DNA from: Cytobacillus eiseniae
GTDB taxonomy: Bacteria > Bacillota > Bacilli > Bacillales > Cytobacillaceae
Direction: 5' to 3'
Length of the DNA stretch: 64,000 bases
NCBI RefSeq assembly: GCF_017874625.1
Contig: NZ_JAGIKZ010000003.1
Location: forward strand, 62,001 to 126,000
The notes under the pieces were generated by a model. It was given only the letters and a program-made list of their open reading frames with translations. It did no database searches and was not told the origin of the DNA. This document shows positions 51,992 through 61,291 of this stretch, piece after piece. Position 1 is the first letter of the stretch; the number at the start of each line of letters is the position of its first letter. The position numbers and the translations under genes are program-made.

Positions 51992-52237
51992 GTGAGCGAA
52001 CAAATGAATGCGCAAATGGATGGCTTATTAGAAAAATATACAGAATTGCTTATTGGTCAATCAGACACAGAATTAAAAGAAAAAGTATTAGCATGGATCT
52101 TATATTCACATATTGCCAAGTCGATGCCACCGCTTATACAGCACTGGAATCATACATACCCGACTGCAAAAGAGGATATGAAAGAGCTGATTGCGGAGAT
52201 AAAAAGATTAAATGAAGAACATCGGGAGAAAAAATAA
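51992..52237 (+). CDS. yusU: DUF2573 family protein, YusU-like
   Basis: An 81-residue soluble, helical protein: DGLLEKYTELLIGQSDTELK, ILYSHIAKSMPPLIQHWNH, TYPTAKEDMKELIAEIKRL and a basic end. This matches my memory of the DUF2573/YusU family of Bacillus; the function is unknown. GTG at 51992 lies 11 bases after AGGAAGGAA. It is divergent from the germination operon and next to the yuzL-fad cluster, as expected from B. subtilis yus gene order. Confidence 0.78.
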   Translation: MSEQMNAQMDGLLEKYTELLIGQSDTELKEKVLAWILYSHIAKSMPPLIQHWNHTYPTAKEDMKELIAEIKRLNEEHREKK

Positions 52238-52267
52238 TGAATAGGACTGAAGTTCCTTGAAAAGTGA

Positions 52268-52308
52268 AAACAAACACAGCCATCCATTTGAGCTGTGTTT
52301 GTTTTTTG
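52268..52308 (+). terminator. Terminator after yusU
   Basis: AAACAAACACAGC pairs with GCTGTGTTTGTTT over 13 bases, followed by a T run. Confidence 0.92.
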
Positions 52309-52342
52309 CTGTTTTGGCAAATATTGTTGCTAATTAAGATAA

Positions 52343-52552
52343 GGTTGGTAAAGGTTGATTTCCGCTCCAGGTTGCTCCCTTTCCGCGGGGTAGGCGCTAA
52401 GCCTCCTCGTCGCTAACGCTCCTGCGGGGTCTCAGCTGTCCTACGCATCCCGCAGGACATTGAATTGGCTTCTCAGATTTCACACCGCACGAAGGAAATG
52501 CGAATGCATTTTCGAGGAGTCTCGCACCTTCCGCTCCAATCAACCGACCTAG
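52343..52552 (-). repeat. Element E, copy 2 (long form, reverse orientation)
   Basis: A 210-base copy on the minus strand of the element seen at 3.7 and 56.7 kb. The plus strand reads GGTTGATTTCCGCTCCAGG ... CCTTCCGCTCCAATCAACC. It contains the extra 66-base middle part found also in copy 3. It lies between the yusU terminator and yuzL, outside any operon. Confidence 0.9.
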
Positions 52553-52622
52553 TTGGTAAACCTTATTTATTCAGATAATTGATTGAAAAGTCAACAGTAT
52601 CTTAGAAAAGCTAAAGGGAAAA

Positions 52623-52757
52623 TTACTGCTTTTTGAATTGGTTGTTTTGACTATTTACTTTCCCGCCGCCATCTGCCTCAACAGTCGGGCCCGCATCTCC
52701 CTTTACACTCGCTGCACTTACACCAGCCTTAGAAGGGTTTTTCTTTCTTCTTGCCAT
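52623..52757 (-). CDS. yuzL: YuzL family small protein
   Basis: A 44-residue polar protein: MARRKKNPSKAGVSAASV, then KGDAGPTVEADGGGKVNSQ and an NNQFKKQ end. The NPSKAG(V/L)SA start and the position next to fadN agree with B. subtilis yuzL. AGGTGAAG lies before the ATG. The composition resembles minor spore proteins; the function is unknown. It is divergent from fadN, 210 bases away. Confidence 0.78.
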   Translation of the reverse strand: MARRKKNPSKAGVSAASVKGDAGPTVEADGGGKVNSQNNQFKKQ

Positions 52758-52926
52758 TTTTCTTCACCTCCATTTATAGCCTAACCAAAATAAGAAAAAC
52801 AACTTTACAATAACAATTTTTTAAAAATTTCCTCACTTCAGTCATTAAATCATTGCGTAAATTTTTGAAATATTTTATAGTTATAGATAACAGAACTCAT
52901 TCGAGTATATTTTTTTAATGTAAAAA

Positions 52927-52944
52927 TGAATGAGTATTCATTCA
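52927..52944 (+). promoter_or_regulatory. FadR operator upstream of fadN
   Basis: TGAATGAGTATTCATTCA is a perfect 18-base palindrome matching the known Bacillus FadR (YsiA) box TGAATGAMTANTCATTCA. It lies 24 bases before the fadN start. FadR repression is relieved by long-chain acyl-CoA, so the fad operon should be induced by fatty acids. Confidence 0.93.
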
Positions 52945-52967
52945 AAGTGTAAAAGGGGGAAAAGAAG

Positions 52968-55352
52968 TTGATCCAGCAAATTAAGAAAGCAGCTGTACTA
53001 GGATCTGGTGTCATGGGCTCTGGAATTGCTGCCCACTTAGCAAACATTGGGATTCCAACATTATTATTGGATATTGTGCCTCGTGAGGTAACAGATGCAG
53101 AGAAAGCAAAAGGTCTAACCCTTGAAGATAAAGCAGTACGTAATCGAATAAGTGAAATGGGCAAGCAAAAGCTGCTGAAGCAAAAACCAGCTCCACTTAC
53201 ATCCAAAAAAAATATCGCCTTAATTGAAGCCGGGAATTTCGATGATGATATGGAACGCCTTAAAGAGGTTGATTGGGTCATTGAAGTTGTTGTTGAAAAT
53301 TTAGCCATTAAGAAACAAGTATTTGAAAAGGTAGATCAATATCGCAAACCTGGCAGCATAATCAGCTCTAATACATCAGGGATTTCGGTTGAAGCAATGG
53401 CTGAAGGTCGATCAGAGGATTTCCGGAAGCATTTTCTTGGAACGCATTTCTTTAATCCGCCACGTTATCTAAAGCTGTTAGAAATCATTCCAACGAAACA
53501 TACTGATCCATCCATTGTCGCTTTCGTGAAACAATTTGGGGAAGATGTACTTGGCAAAGGTGTGGTTGAAGCGAAGGACACACCTAACTTTATTGCAAAC
53601 CGGATCGGGACATATGGTCTTCTTGTTACTGTGCAAGAAATGCTTAAAGGCGGCTACAGTGTAGGAGAGGTCGATTCCATTACAGGTCCGATGATTGGCC
53701 GTCCGAAGAGTGCAACCTTCAGAACATTAGATGTAGTTGGCCTTGATACATTTGCACACGTAGCTAAAAACGTCTACGACCAAGTTGAAGGAAAAGAAAA
53801 GGAAGTTTTTGAAGTACCTGCATTCATGAACGAGATGCTTGATAAAGGCTGGCTTGGAAGCAAATCAGGTCAGGGCTTCTTTTTGAAAAAAGGCAAAGAA
53901 ATACTGGAGCTGGACCCACAAAGCTTAGAATATGGTCCACGTAAAAAGTTAAAAACAGCTGCAACTGAATTAAGCAAGCAGGAAAAAGGCACAGCAAATA
54001 AAATGAAAGCGCTTGTTTATGCTGACGACCGTGCTGGCCAATTATTATGGAACATCTTAAATCCAGCACTTGTCTATTCTTCCCAATTACTTGGCGATAT
54101 AGCCGATGATATCGTTGCGATCGACCGTGCAATGAAGTGGGGATTCGGCTGGGAGCTTGGTCCGTTCGAATCATGGGATGCGATCGGTGTGGAAAGATCA
54201 ATTAAAAGAATGGAAGAATCGGGCATTGAAGTACCTGCATGGGTAAAGGACATGTTGGAAAAAGGCTTCACATCTTTCTATAAGGAAGAAGAGGGAGATT
54301 TGTATTTCTATCATAATGGGGAATACAAATTAATCGAAGAAAATCCAAAAGTAATTAATTTAAAGCGTCTGAAAAAGAAAAACGGCGTGATAAAAAAGAA
54401 TAGCGGTGCAAGTTTGCTTGATCTTGGTGATGGAGTTGCATTGCTTGAATTCCATTCAAAGAGCAATGCGATCGGTCTTGATATTCTTCAAATGATCAAT
54501 TTTGCGATTGATGAAGTAGAAAAGAACTTTAAAGGGCTTGTAATTGGAAATCAAGGCAAAAATTTTAGTGTAGGTGCAAACCTTGCCATGATTTTGATGG
54601 AAGCACAGGATGATAATATTTTTGAACTTGATATGGTCGTTCGTCACTTCCAGCAAGCGATGATGAAGATTAAATACAGCTCAAAGCCAGTTGTTGCCGC
54701 TCCATTCGGAATGACGCTTGGCGGAGGCTCTGAAGTATGTCTCCCAACTGCTCATATTCAGGCATCAAGTGAAACATATATGGGACTTGTAGAAGCGGGT
54801 GTAGGACTCATCCCTGGTGGCGGCGGAAACAAGGAGCTTTATATTAAGCATCTTGAAAGCATGCCAAATGGTGTCGAATTCGATCTTCAAAAAGTAGCCA
54901 ATAAAGTATTTGAATCGATTGCGATGGCGAAGGTTTCTACTTCTGGTGAAGAGGCACGCGATAATAACTTCTTAAATTTTGCAGATGGCGTGAGCGTGAA
55001 CGGCGATCATCAGCTTTATGATGCGAAGCAAGCAGTCATTACTTTATATGATAAAGGCTATGTGTCTCCTGCACGCAAGAAGATTCCAGTTGTTGGAGAA
55101 ACAGGTTATGCAACTTTGCTTCTAGGTGCTCAAGCAATGATGTACTCAGGATATATCTCTGAGCATGATCTGAAAATTGCTAAGAAGCTTGCCTATGTGA
55201 TTGCAGGTGGAAAAGTCCCATACGGAACAAAAGTAGATGAACAATATTTACTCGATTTAGAGAGAGAAGCTTTCTTAAGCCTTGTTGCAGATCCAAAGTC
55301 ACAACAACGTATGCAGCATATGTTATTAAAAGGGAAACCATTGCGTAATTAA
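52968..55352 (+). CDS. fadN: 3-hydroxyacyl-CoA dehydrogenase / enoyl-CoA hydratase FadN
   Basis: A 794-residue bifunctional beta-oxidation enzyme. The N-terminal dehydrogenase has the NAD motif AAVLGSGVMGSGIAAHLAN, SSNTSGIS and GTHFFNPPRYLKLLEII; a second dehydrogenase-type C-domain follows (to about 420). The hydratase domain begins near ALLEFHSKSNAIGLDI, with GNQGKNFSVGANL and APFGMTLGGGSEVCL. It begins with TTG at 52968 after AAAGGGGGAAAAG; B. subtilis FadN aligns from this point. The order dehydrogenase-hydratase is the reverse of E. coli FadB. First gene of fadNAE, under a FadR box. Confidence 0.96.
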   Translation: MIQQIKKAAVLGSGVMGSGIAAHLANIGIPTLLLDIVPREVTDAEKAKGLTLEDKAVRNRISEMGKQKLLKQKPAPLTSKKNIALIEAGNFDDDMERLKEVDWVIEVVVENLAIKKQVFEKVDQYRKPGSIISSNTSGISVEAMAEGRSEDFRKHFLGTHFFNPPRYLKLLEIIPTKHTDPSIVAFVKQFGEDVLGKGVVEAKDTPNFIANRIGTYGLLVTVQEMLKGGYSVGEVDSITGPMIGRPKSATFRTLDVVGLDTFAHVAKNVYDQVEGKEKEVFEVPAFMNEMLDKGWLGSKSGQGFFLKKGKEILELDPQSLEYGPRKKLKTAATELSKQEKGTANKMKALVYADDRAGQLLWNILNPALVYSSQLLGDIADDIVAIDRAMKWGFGWELGPFESWDAIGVERSIKRMEESGIEVPAWVKDMLEKGFTSFYKEEEGDLYFYHNGEYKLIEENPKVINLKRLKKKNGVIKKNSGASLLDLGDGVALLEFHSKSNAIGLDILQMINFAIDEVEKNFKGLVIGNQGKNFSVGANLAMILMEAQDDNIFELDMVVRHFQQAMMKIKYSSKPVVAAPFGMTLGGGSEVCLPTAHIQASSETYMGLVEAGVGLIPGGGGNKELYIKHLESMPNGVEFDLQKVANKVFESIAMAKVSTSGEEARDNNFLNFADGVSVNGDHQLYDAKQAVITLYDKGYVSPARKKIPVVGETGYATLLLGAQAMMYSGYISEHDLKIAKKLAYVIAGGKVPYGTKVDEQYLLDLEREAFLSLVADPKSQQRMQHMLLKGKPLRN

Positions 55353-55409
55353 TAGAATGATAGATTTCAAGAATGAACGAAGAAACGCAGTAGAAAGAGA
55401 GGGAATAAA

Positions 55410-56585
55410 ATGAGAGAAGCGGTAATCGTTGCTGGTGCCCGTACGCCGGTCGGTAAAGCAAAAAAAGGCACGTTAGCAAATGTAAGGCCGGATGATTTAG
55501 GTGCTTTAGTAGTTAAAGAAACGTTAAAGCGTGCAGGAAATTATGAAGGCAATATTGATGATTTAATTATCGGTTGTGCGATGCCTGAAGCTGAGCAGGG
55601 GCTAAATATGGCGCGTAATATTGGTGCATTAGCTGGTCTGCCACATACAGTGCCAGCAATTACAATTAATCGATATTGCTCGTCTGGATTAAATGCCATT
55701 GCCTATGCAGCAGAGAAAATTATGATTGGTCACGCGGATACGATTCTTGCAGGTGGGGCTGAATCGATGAGTCTCGTACCAATGATGGGTCATGTGACAA
55801 GACCAAATGCCAAACTAGCTGAATCTGCTCCAGAATATTATATGGGCATGGGGCATACAGCAGAAGAAGTAGCGAAAAAGTATGGAATTTCTCGTGAGGA
55901 TCAAGATGCCTTTGCTGTTCGCAGCCACCAAAAAGCAGCAAAAGCGATTGCAGAAGGAAAATTTGCCGATGAAATCGTCCCAGTGGATGTTATTTTACGA
56001 TCAGTTGGCAATGACAATAAAATAGTAGAGAAAGCAATCAAGTTCAGTCAAGATGAAGGAGTCCGAGCGAATTCAACGGTAGAGGCACTTGCAAAGCTTC
56101 GTCCAGCATTTTCTGTGACAGGTTCAGTAACAGCTGGAAACTCTTCACAAACAAGTGATGGGGCAGCAGCAGTAATGGTTATGGATCGTGAAAAGGCTGA
56201 ATCGACAGGGTTAAAGCCATTAGTAAAATTCCGATCGTTCGCAGTTGGTGGTGTGCCGCCAGAAGTGATGGGAATTGGTCCGATTGTAGCCATTCCAAAA
56301 GCACTGAAGCTTGCTGGATTAGAGCTTTCAGATATTGGATTATTTGAACTAAATGAAGCTTTTGCTTCCCAATCAATTCAAATTATTCGTGAGCTAGGGC
56401 TGGATGAAGAAAAGGTAAATGTGAATGGTGGAGCAATCGCACTAGGGCATCCACTAGGATGTACAGGAGCGAAGCTAACTCTATCCCTCATCCACGAAAT
56501 GAAGCGCCGGAATCAACAATTTGGTGTCGTAACAATGTGTATTGGCGGCGGAATGGGTGCTGCTGGGGTATTTGAATTATTATAG
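55410..56585 (+). CDS. fadA: Acetyl-CoA C-acyltransferase (3-ketoacyl-CoA thiolase) FadA
   Basis: A 391-residue thiolase that performs the last step of beta-oxidation, releasing acetyl-CoA. The catalytic cysteine is in [11 protein letters not shown], the histidine in [16 protein letters not shown], and the second cysteine in [11 protein letters not shown]. The start [20 protein letters not shown] is typical. AAAGAGAGGG precedes the ATG, 57 bases after the fadN stop. Element E copy 3 separates it from fadE. Confidence 0.96.
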   Translation: MREAVIVAGARTPVGKAKKGTLANVRPDDLGALVVKETLKRAGNYEGNIDDLIIGCAMPEAEQGLNMARNIGALAGLPHTVPAITINRYCSSGLNAIAYAAEKIMIGHADTILAGGAESMSLVPMMGHVTRPNAKLAESAPEYYMGMGHTAEEVAKKYGISREDQDAFAVRSHQKAAKAIAEGKFADEIVPVDVILRSVGNDNKIVEKAIKFSQDEGVRANSTVEALAKLRPAFSVTGSVTAGNSSQTSDGAAAVMVMDREKAESTGLKPLVKFRSFAVGGVPPEVMGIGPIVAIPKALKLAGLELSDIGLFELNEAFASQSIQIIRELGLDEEKVNVNGGAIALGHPLGCTGAKLTLSLIHEMKRRNQQFGVVTMCIGGGMGAAGVFELL

Positions 56586-56657
56586 TAATAACTTTTAACG
56601 CCCTTTTATATAAGAGTATTGTTTTTAAATCCAATGTTAGATTGAATGGATTACGAA

Positions 56658-56867
56658 ATAGGTCGGTTGATTGGAGCGGAAGGTGCGAGATCCTCGAAAA
56701 TGCTGTCTCATTTCCTTCGTGCGGTGTAAATTCCAAGAAGCCGACTCAATGTCCTGCGGGATGTGTTGGACAGCTGAGACCCCGCAGGAGCGAAAGCGAC
56801 GAGGAGGCTCATCGCCAACCCCGCGGAAAGGGAGCAACCTGGAGCGGAAATCAACCTTTACCAACTA
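56658..56867 (+). repeat. Element E, copy 3 (long form), inside the fad operon
   Basis: About 210 bases from GGTCGGTTGATTGGAGCGG to GGAGCGGAAATCAACC, nearly identical to copy 2 in reverse complement. Its centre holds GTCCTGCGGGA and ACCCCGCAGGAG arms. It lies in the 340-base gap between fadA and fadE. Short reading frames in it on both strands are not genes. Confidence 0.92.
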
Positions 56868-56928
56868 TATTTTAATTTGAAACAATGTTAATAAAAATAC
56901 CCTTAATAATAGAATGGAGGAAATGAAA

Positions 56929-58713
56929 ATGACGAACAATACGGAAAGCATGATTAAAGGTGGAAGCTTTTTAATTGAAGATGTATCCTACACGCAAGTA
57001 TTTACACCAGAGGATTATACAGATGAGCATAAAATGATTGCGAAAACAACTGAGGATTATGTTATTAATGAGGTTTTGCCAGAAGTCCCTTATTTAGAAA
57101 AGCATGAATTTGATCGTTCAGTAAAATTATTGCATCAAGCAGGCGAACTTGGTCTTCTAGGAGTAGATGTTCCTGAAGAGTATGGTGGCCTTGGCTTAGA
57201 TAAAGTAAGCTCTGCATTAATCGCAGAAAAAATGTCTATTGCAGGTGGATTCTCGATTACACATGGCGCGCATGTTGGAATTGGTTCTCTTCCGATTGTT
57301 CTTTTCGGTAATGAAGAACAAAAGGAAAAATACCTTCCTGTTTTAGCAACAGGCGAAAAAATTGCTGCTTATGCACTAACAGAGCCAAGCTCGGGTTCAG
57401 ATGCATTAGGTGCAAAAACAGTTGCGAAATTAAATGAGGCAGGAACACATTATGTATTAAATGGAGAAAAGCAATGGATCACAAATGCTGGATTCGCAGA
57501 TGTTTTTGTCGTCTATGCAAAAATTAATGGCGATCAATTTACTGCATTCATCGTGGAAAAGGATTTCCCTGGTGTTTCTACAGGTGCTGAAGAAGAAAAA
57601 ATGGGCATTAAGAGTTCTTCTACTCGTACATTAATCCTTGAGGATGCAGAAGTTCCTGTGGAAAACTTATTAGGAGAAATCGGCCGTGGCCATATTATTG
57701 CCTTCAATATCTTAAATATTGGCCGTTATAAATTAGGAGTAGGTGCGCTAGGGGCATCAAAGCGTGCATTAGAAATTACGATTCCTTATACAAACCAACG
57801 TCAGCAGTTCAAGACACCCATTTCTTCCTTTAACTTAACAAAGGAAAAATTAGCAACAATGGCTTCAAAAATTTATGCAGCTGAAAGCTCCATCTACCGT
57901 ACAGTTGGTTTATTCGAGGATCGGATGAGCAAGCTTTCTGATGAGGAAGCAAAAACGGGTAAAGCAATTGCTCAATCAATTGCAGAGTATGCAATCGAAT
58001 GTTCTTTAGGTAAATTCTTCAACACAGAAGTACTTGATTATGTTGTTGACGAAGGCGTTCAATTACATGGCGGGTATGGCTTCATGGAAGAATATGAGAT
58101 TGCGCGTGCCTACCGTGATTCTCGTATTAACCGTATTTTTGAAGGAACAAATGAAATTAACCGATTATTAGTGCCAGGTACATTCATGCGTAAAGCATTT
58201 AAAGGGGAGCTTCCATTATTCGAAAAAGCAATGGCGCTTCAAGAAGAGCTAATGATGATGATGCCAGAAGAGCCAGGTGATGCACCGCTTGCTCAAGAGA
58301 AGTATTTAGTAAAGAATGCGAAGAAAATCGGCTTGCTTGCTGCCGGCTTAGCTGCGCAAAAATATGGCAAAGCATTGGATCAGGAGCAAGAAGTATTAGT
58401 GAACATTGCAGATATCGTTTCTAATGCATACGCAATGGAATCAGTTGTTCTTCGTACTGAAAAAGCAATCGAAAAAGCCGGTGCAGAAAAGTGCAAGCAA
58501 AAATTGCTTTATACACAAATTTTCTGTCAGGAAGCATTCAATAAGATTGAACAGGATGCGAAAGAAACACTTGTTGCCGTTGAAACAGGCGATACGCTTC
58601 GCATGATGCTTTCATCATTACGCAAATTCACTCGCCACACACCAATTAATGTGATTGCGAAGAAACGTGAAGCATCAGAAAAATTAATTGATGCTGAGAA
58701 ATTTGTTCTATAA
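56929..58713 (+). CDS. fadE: Acyl-CoA dehydrogenase FadE
   Basis: A 594-residue flavin enzyme for the first, desaturating step of beta-oxidation. The core (about 30-400) has YALTEPSSGSDALGAKT, GEKQWITNAGFADVF, the GHIIAFNILNIGRYKLG region, QLHGGYGFMEEYEIARAYRDSRI and the catalytic-glutamate segment FEGTNEINRLL. A C-terminal extension of about 190 residues is typical of this longer bacterial class. GGAGGA selects ATG 56929 among three nearby in-frame ATG codons. Last gene of fadNAE. Confidence 0.95.
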   Translation: MTNNTESMIKGGSFLIEDVSYTQVFTPEDYTDEHKMIAKTTEDYVINEVLPEVPYLEKHEFDRSVKLLHQAGELGLLGVDVPEEYGGLGLDKVSSALIAEKMSIAGGFSITHGAHVGIGSLPIVLFGNEEQKEKYLPVLATGEKIAAYALTEPSSGSDALGAKTVAKLNEAGTHYVLNGEKQWITNAGFADVFVVYAKINGDQFTAFIVEKDFPGVSTGAEEEKMGIKSSSTRTLILEDAEVPVENLLGEIGRGHIIAFNILNIGRYKLGVGALGASKRALEITIPYTNQRQQFKTPISSFNLTKEKLATMASKIYAAESSIYRTVGLFEDRMSKLSDEEAKTGKAIAQSIAEYAIECSLGKFFNTEVLDYVVDEGVQLHGGYGFMEEYEIARAYRDSRINRIFEGTNEINRLLVPGTFMRKAFKGELPLFEKAMALQEELMMMMPEEPGDAPLAQEKYLVKNAKKIGLLAAGLAAQKYGKALDQEQEVLVNIADIVSNAYAMESVVLRTEKAIEKAGAEKCKQKLLYTQIFCQEAFNKIEQDAKETLVAVETGDTLRMMLSSLRKFTRHTPINVIAKKREASEKLIDAEKFVL

Positions 58714-58727
58714 TTCATCAGTACTGG

Positions 58728-58757
58728 AGCTCCCTTCAATAATGGAGGGGGCTTTTT
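58728..58757 (+). terminator. Terminator of the fad operon
   Basis: AGCTCCCTTC pairs with GGAGGGGGCT (three G-U pairs) over six bases and is followed by TTTTATT. Confidence 0.8.
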
Positions 58758-58773
58758 ATTGGAATGAATTAGA

Positions 58774-59425
58774 CTTGCAAATAAGATTGCAAAGTCGCAA
58801 AAAAGAGTAGGGTTCGCAAATAAATTAGTAAAGTCGCAAAAAAAGAGCGAGGTTTGCAAATAAATAAGTAAAATCGCAAAAAAAGAGAGGAGTTCGCAAA
58901 TAAACTAGTAAAAGTCGCAAAGAAAGAGCGAGATTCGCAAATAAATAAGTAAAATCGCAAAAAAAGAGAGGAGTTCGCAAATAAATTAGAAAAATCGCAA
59001 AGAAAGAGCGAGATTCGCAAATAAATTAGTAAGATCGCAAAAAAAGAGCGTAGTTCGCAAATAAATTAGTAAGATCGCAAAAAAAGAGCGTAGTTCGCAA
59101 ATAAATTAGTAAGATCGCAAAAAAAGAGCAGGATTCGCAAATAAAATAGTAAAGTCGCAAAGAAAGAGCGAGGTTCGCAAATAAATTAGTAAGATCGCAA
59201 AAAAAGAGCAGGATTCGCAAATAAAATAGTAAAATCGCAAAAAAAGAGCAGGATTCGCAAATAAATTAGTAAAGTCGCAAAAAAAGAGCTGGGTTCGCAA
59301 ATAAAATAGTAAAGTCGCAAAGAAAGAGCGAGGTTCGCAAATAAATTAGTAAGATCGCAAAAAAAGAGCGTAGTTCGCAAATAAATTAGTAAAATCGCAA
59401 AAAAAGAGCTGAATTCGCAAAAATA
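58774..59425 (+). repeat. Array C, locus 2: about 17 units of 40 bp
   Basis: The unit is GTTCGCAAATAAATTAGTAA plus GATCGCAAAAAAAGAGCGTA; both 20-base halves begin with TCGCAAA and an A tract. From 59014 the period is almost exactly 40 bases. The unit is clearly related to, but consistently different from, that of locus 1 (18.3 kb), so each array has been homogenised separately. It fills the gap between the fad terminator and yusI. Confidence 0.95.
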
Positions 59426-59648
59426 ATTCAAAGCAACTTCTTTCATCCTAGAAATTCCTCGATAATTGGCATTCATTCATCTTTTTTGTCGTAAAAATAT
59501 TTCGTAAATAGCAGGAAAAATAGGAAGTTTGTCGAATTTTCACTGTAGGGCATTCGTTTGAAAAATAAAATAAATATGGTAGTATTTATTTAGCTAGAGT
59601 TACTTTATTTTTTAAATGGGACATGATAATCTAGGTGGTGAAAAAGCG

Positions 59649-60005
59649 TTGCGAACTTTTTATTGGTACCCAAAATGCGGGACATGTAGAAAGGCCAAGA
59701 AATGGCTAGATGATCATAATATCGCTTATGAAGCTGTACATATTGCAGAAAATCCGCCTTCAGCAACCGAACTAGCAGCCCTGTATGAAAAAAGCGGCTT
59801 AGAATTGAAGAAGTTTTTTAATACAAGTGGTCAAAAATATCGGGAGCTTGGATTAAAGGATAAAGTCAAAACTTTATCAACTGATGAATTGCTTGATTTG
59901 TTGGCAACTGATGGCATGCTAATCAAACGCCCAATTTTATCGGATGGTGAAAAGGTAACAGTCGGTTTTAAGGAAGAGGACTACGAAAATACATGGCTTT
60001 CGTAA
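59649..60005 (+). CDS. yusI: ArsC/Spx-family protein YusI
   Basis: A 118-residue thioredoxin-fold protein. It begins FYWYPKCGTCRKAKKWL, a CxxC site as in Spx and ArsC relatives, and continues with LKKFFNTSGQKYRELGLK and DGMLIKRPIL, standard for this family. The reading frame extends back to an ATG at 59616 that lacks a ribosome binding site; TTG at 59649, ten bases after AGGTGG, gives the length and N-terminus of B. subtilis YusI. It lacks the Spx residues needed to bind RNA polymerase as far as I can see, so a redox or reductase role is likelier. Next to gcvH, as in B. subtilis. Confidence 0.9.
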   Translation: MRTFYWYPKCGTCRKAKKWLDDHNIAYEAVHIAENPPSATELAALYEKSGLELKKFFNTSGQKYRELGLKDKVKTLSTDELLDLLATDGMLIKRPILSDGEKVTVGFKEEDYENTWLS

Positions 60006-60071
60006 TCTAGCTTTTAATCCTAGCCATGGCAGTTAAATACATAGATTGATTAAAAAATGGAGGGATTAGGA

Positions 60072-60455
60072 ATGAATACACCAAAGGAATTACGTTATTC
60101 TGAAGAGCATGAGTGGGTAAAAACAGAAGGAGAGCAAGTTCGTATTGGTATTTCTGACTTTGCTCAATCTGAACTAGGGGATATCGTTTTCGTTGAACTT
60201 CCAGAAGTGGGCGATGAAATTACTGCAGACGAGCCTTTCGGAAGTGTAGAATCTGTTAAAACAGTATCTGAGCTTTATGCGCCAATCAGCGGTAAAGTTG
60301 TTGCTATTAATGAAGATTTAAGTGATAATCCTGAATTTGTTAATGAGTCTCCATACGAAAAAGCATGGATGATTGTTGTTGAGCCAACTAATCAAGGTGA
60401 ATTGGATAACCTAATGACTGCAGAACAATACGAAGAAATGGTGAAAGAAGACTAA
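60072..60455 (+). CDS. gcvH: Glycine cleavage system H protein
   Basis: A 127-residue lipoyl carrier protein. The modified lysine is in [15 protein letters not shown] near residue 63. The N-terminus [12 protein letters not shown] and the [11 protein letters not shown] segment are typical. GcvH shuttles the aminomethyl group between the P, T and L proteins and, in Bacillus, is also the first lipoate acceptor for making all lipoylated dehydrogenases. GGAGGGA precedes the ATG at 60072. The other gcv genes are not in this window, as usual for Bacillus. Confidence 0.96.
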   Translation: MNTPKELRYSEEHEWVKTEGEQVRIGISDFAQSELGDIVFVELPEVGDEITADEPFGSVESVKTVSELYAPISGKVVAINEDLSDNPEFVNESPYEKAWMIVVEPTNQGELDNLMTAEQYEEMVKED

Positions 60456-60486
60456 TTTCAAGTTGTTCTGTCCTTCATTGTCAATA

Positions 60487-60530
60487 AAAAAGAGAGTTGC
60501 CAAATAAAAGGTAACTCTCTTTTCTTTCCT
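60487..60530 (+). terminator. Terminator after gcvH
   Basis: AAAGAGAGTT pairs with AACTCTCTTT, extended by GCC/GGT, over a short A-rich loop; T run TTTTCTTT follows. A second weaker hairpin (GCTTATCCA/TGGATAAGC, 60554-60598, then ATTTTTATT) lies downstream. Confidence 0.88.
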
Positions 60531-60761
60531 AAAAGAGTGTCAGCTCTACATCAGCTTATCCATCGTACGAGTATATTAAGAGACCCATTTGGATAAGCAA
60601 TTTTTATTAGGAAAAGTTATAAGTAGCGGTATGTTGATCAATAAACGAGAAGGAGTTCAACACCATCTTATCGAATACTGAATATGGTATGATAAAGTGA
60701 TACACAAGCAATTGGATAACTTTCCAATAAGATAAGAATGTAAATATTGGAGTTAGAGAAT

Positions 60762-60880
60762 TGTCTAGCTTCAGCGCCTACCCTTGAGGTCACTAGCCGT
60801 TTCTCTAAAGAGCGGTAAAGAATACCTTTCAACGAGGCCTGTCTCGTGCTTATCGGGGGTGAATAAGGTGTTTGTGCATT
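60762..60880 (+). repeat. Element F: divergent copy of a Bacillus intergenic repeat
   Basis: GTCTAGCTTCAGCGCCTA, GAGGTCACTAGCC and CTCGTGCTTATCGGGGGTGA recall a repeat I know from many Bacillus genomes. Only one, worn copy is in this window. With the two hairpins after gcvH it accounts for most of the 470-base gap before yusF; no gene was seen there. Confidence 0.6.
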
Positions 60881-60928
60881 TCTTTTAGCAGGCTAACCCA
60901 AAACTCAACATAAGTTCAGGTGATGAAT

Positions 60929-61285
60929 ATGGATGAGGCAATACCAGAGAAGGTAATTATTGTCGAGGGTACTTCAGATAAAAGAAAAGTGATGGCAATC
61001 GTAAGTGAACCTGTCAAGATTATTTGCACGAATGGAACGATCAGTCTTACGAAGCTTGATGAGTTAATCGAAAAACTGTTTGATAAGGATGTATTTATAT
61101 TAGTGGATGCGGATGATGCTGGAGAAAAGCTTAGAAAACAATTCAAACGGGAGTTTCCTGAGGCGGAGCATCTATATATTGATCGGATGTATCGTGAGGT
61201 GGCAACCGCACCTGAGTATCACTTAGCAAGTGTACTCCTATCAGCTAATATTGATGTGAATATGGAGTATTTAGATAGAGGATGA
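60929..61285 (+). CDS. yusF: TOPRIM-domain protein YusF
   Basis: A 118-residue protein made almost entirely of a TOPRIM fold, the metal-binding domain of primases, topoisomerases and M5 RNases. The first motif is KVIIVEGTSDKRKV with its glutamate, the second VFILVDADDAGEKLRKQF with the DxD pair. This is close to the RNase M5-like small TOPRIM proteins of Firmicutes; a nuclease or nucleotidyl role is possible but not shown. ATG 60929 after AGGTGA is preferred to GTG 60920 and ATG 60923. It is six bases upstream of yusE, in one operon. Confidence 0.9.
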   Translation: MDEAIPEKVIIVEGTSDKRKVMAIVSEPVKIICTNGTISLTKLDELIEKLFDKDVFILVDADDAGEKLRKQFKREFPEAEHLYIDRMYREVATAPEYHLASVLLSANIDVNMEYLDRG

Positions 61286-61291
61286 GATGAA

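Noticed and set aside
51736-52215. 159-codon plus-strand frame overlapping gerA and yusU
   Set aside because: It runs antisense through the start of gerA and out of frame across yusU, which has clear family similarity in its own frame.
56642-56880. Short frames on both strands between fadA and fadE
   Set aside because: They read through repeat element E copy 3 and have no ribosome binding sites or coding character.
58769-59476. Overlapping minus-strand frames in array C locus 2
   Set aside because: Same cause as at locus 1: a repeat unit not divisible by three with few stops gives open frames in all phases.
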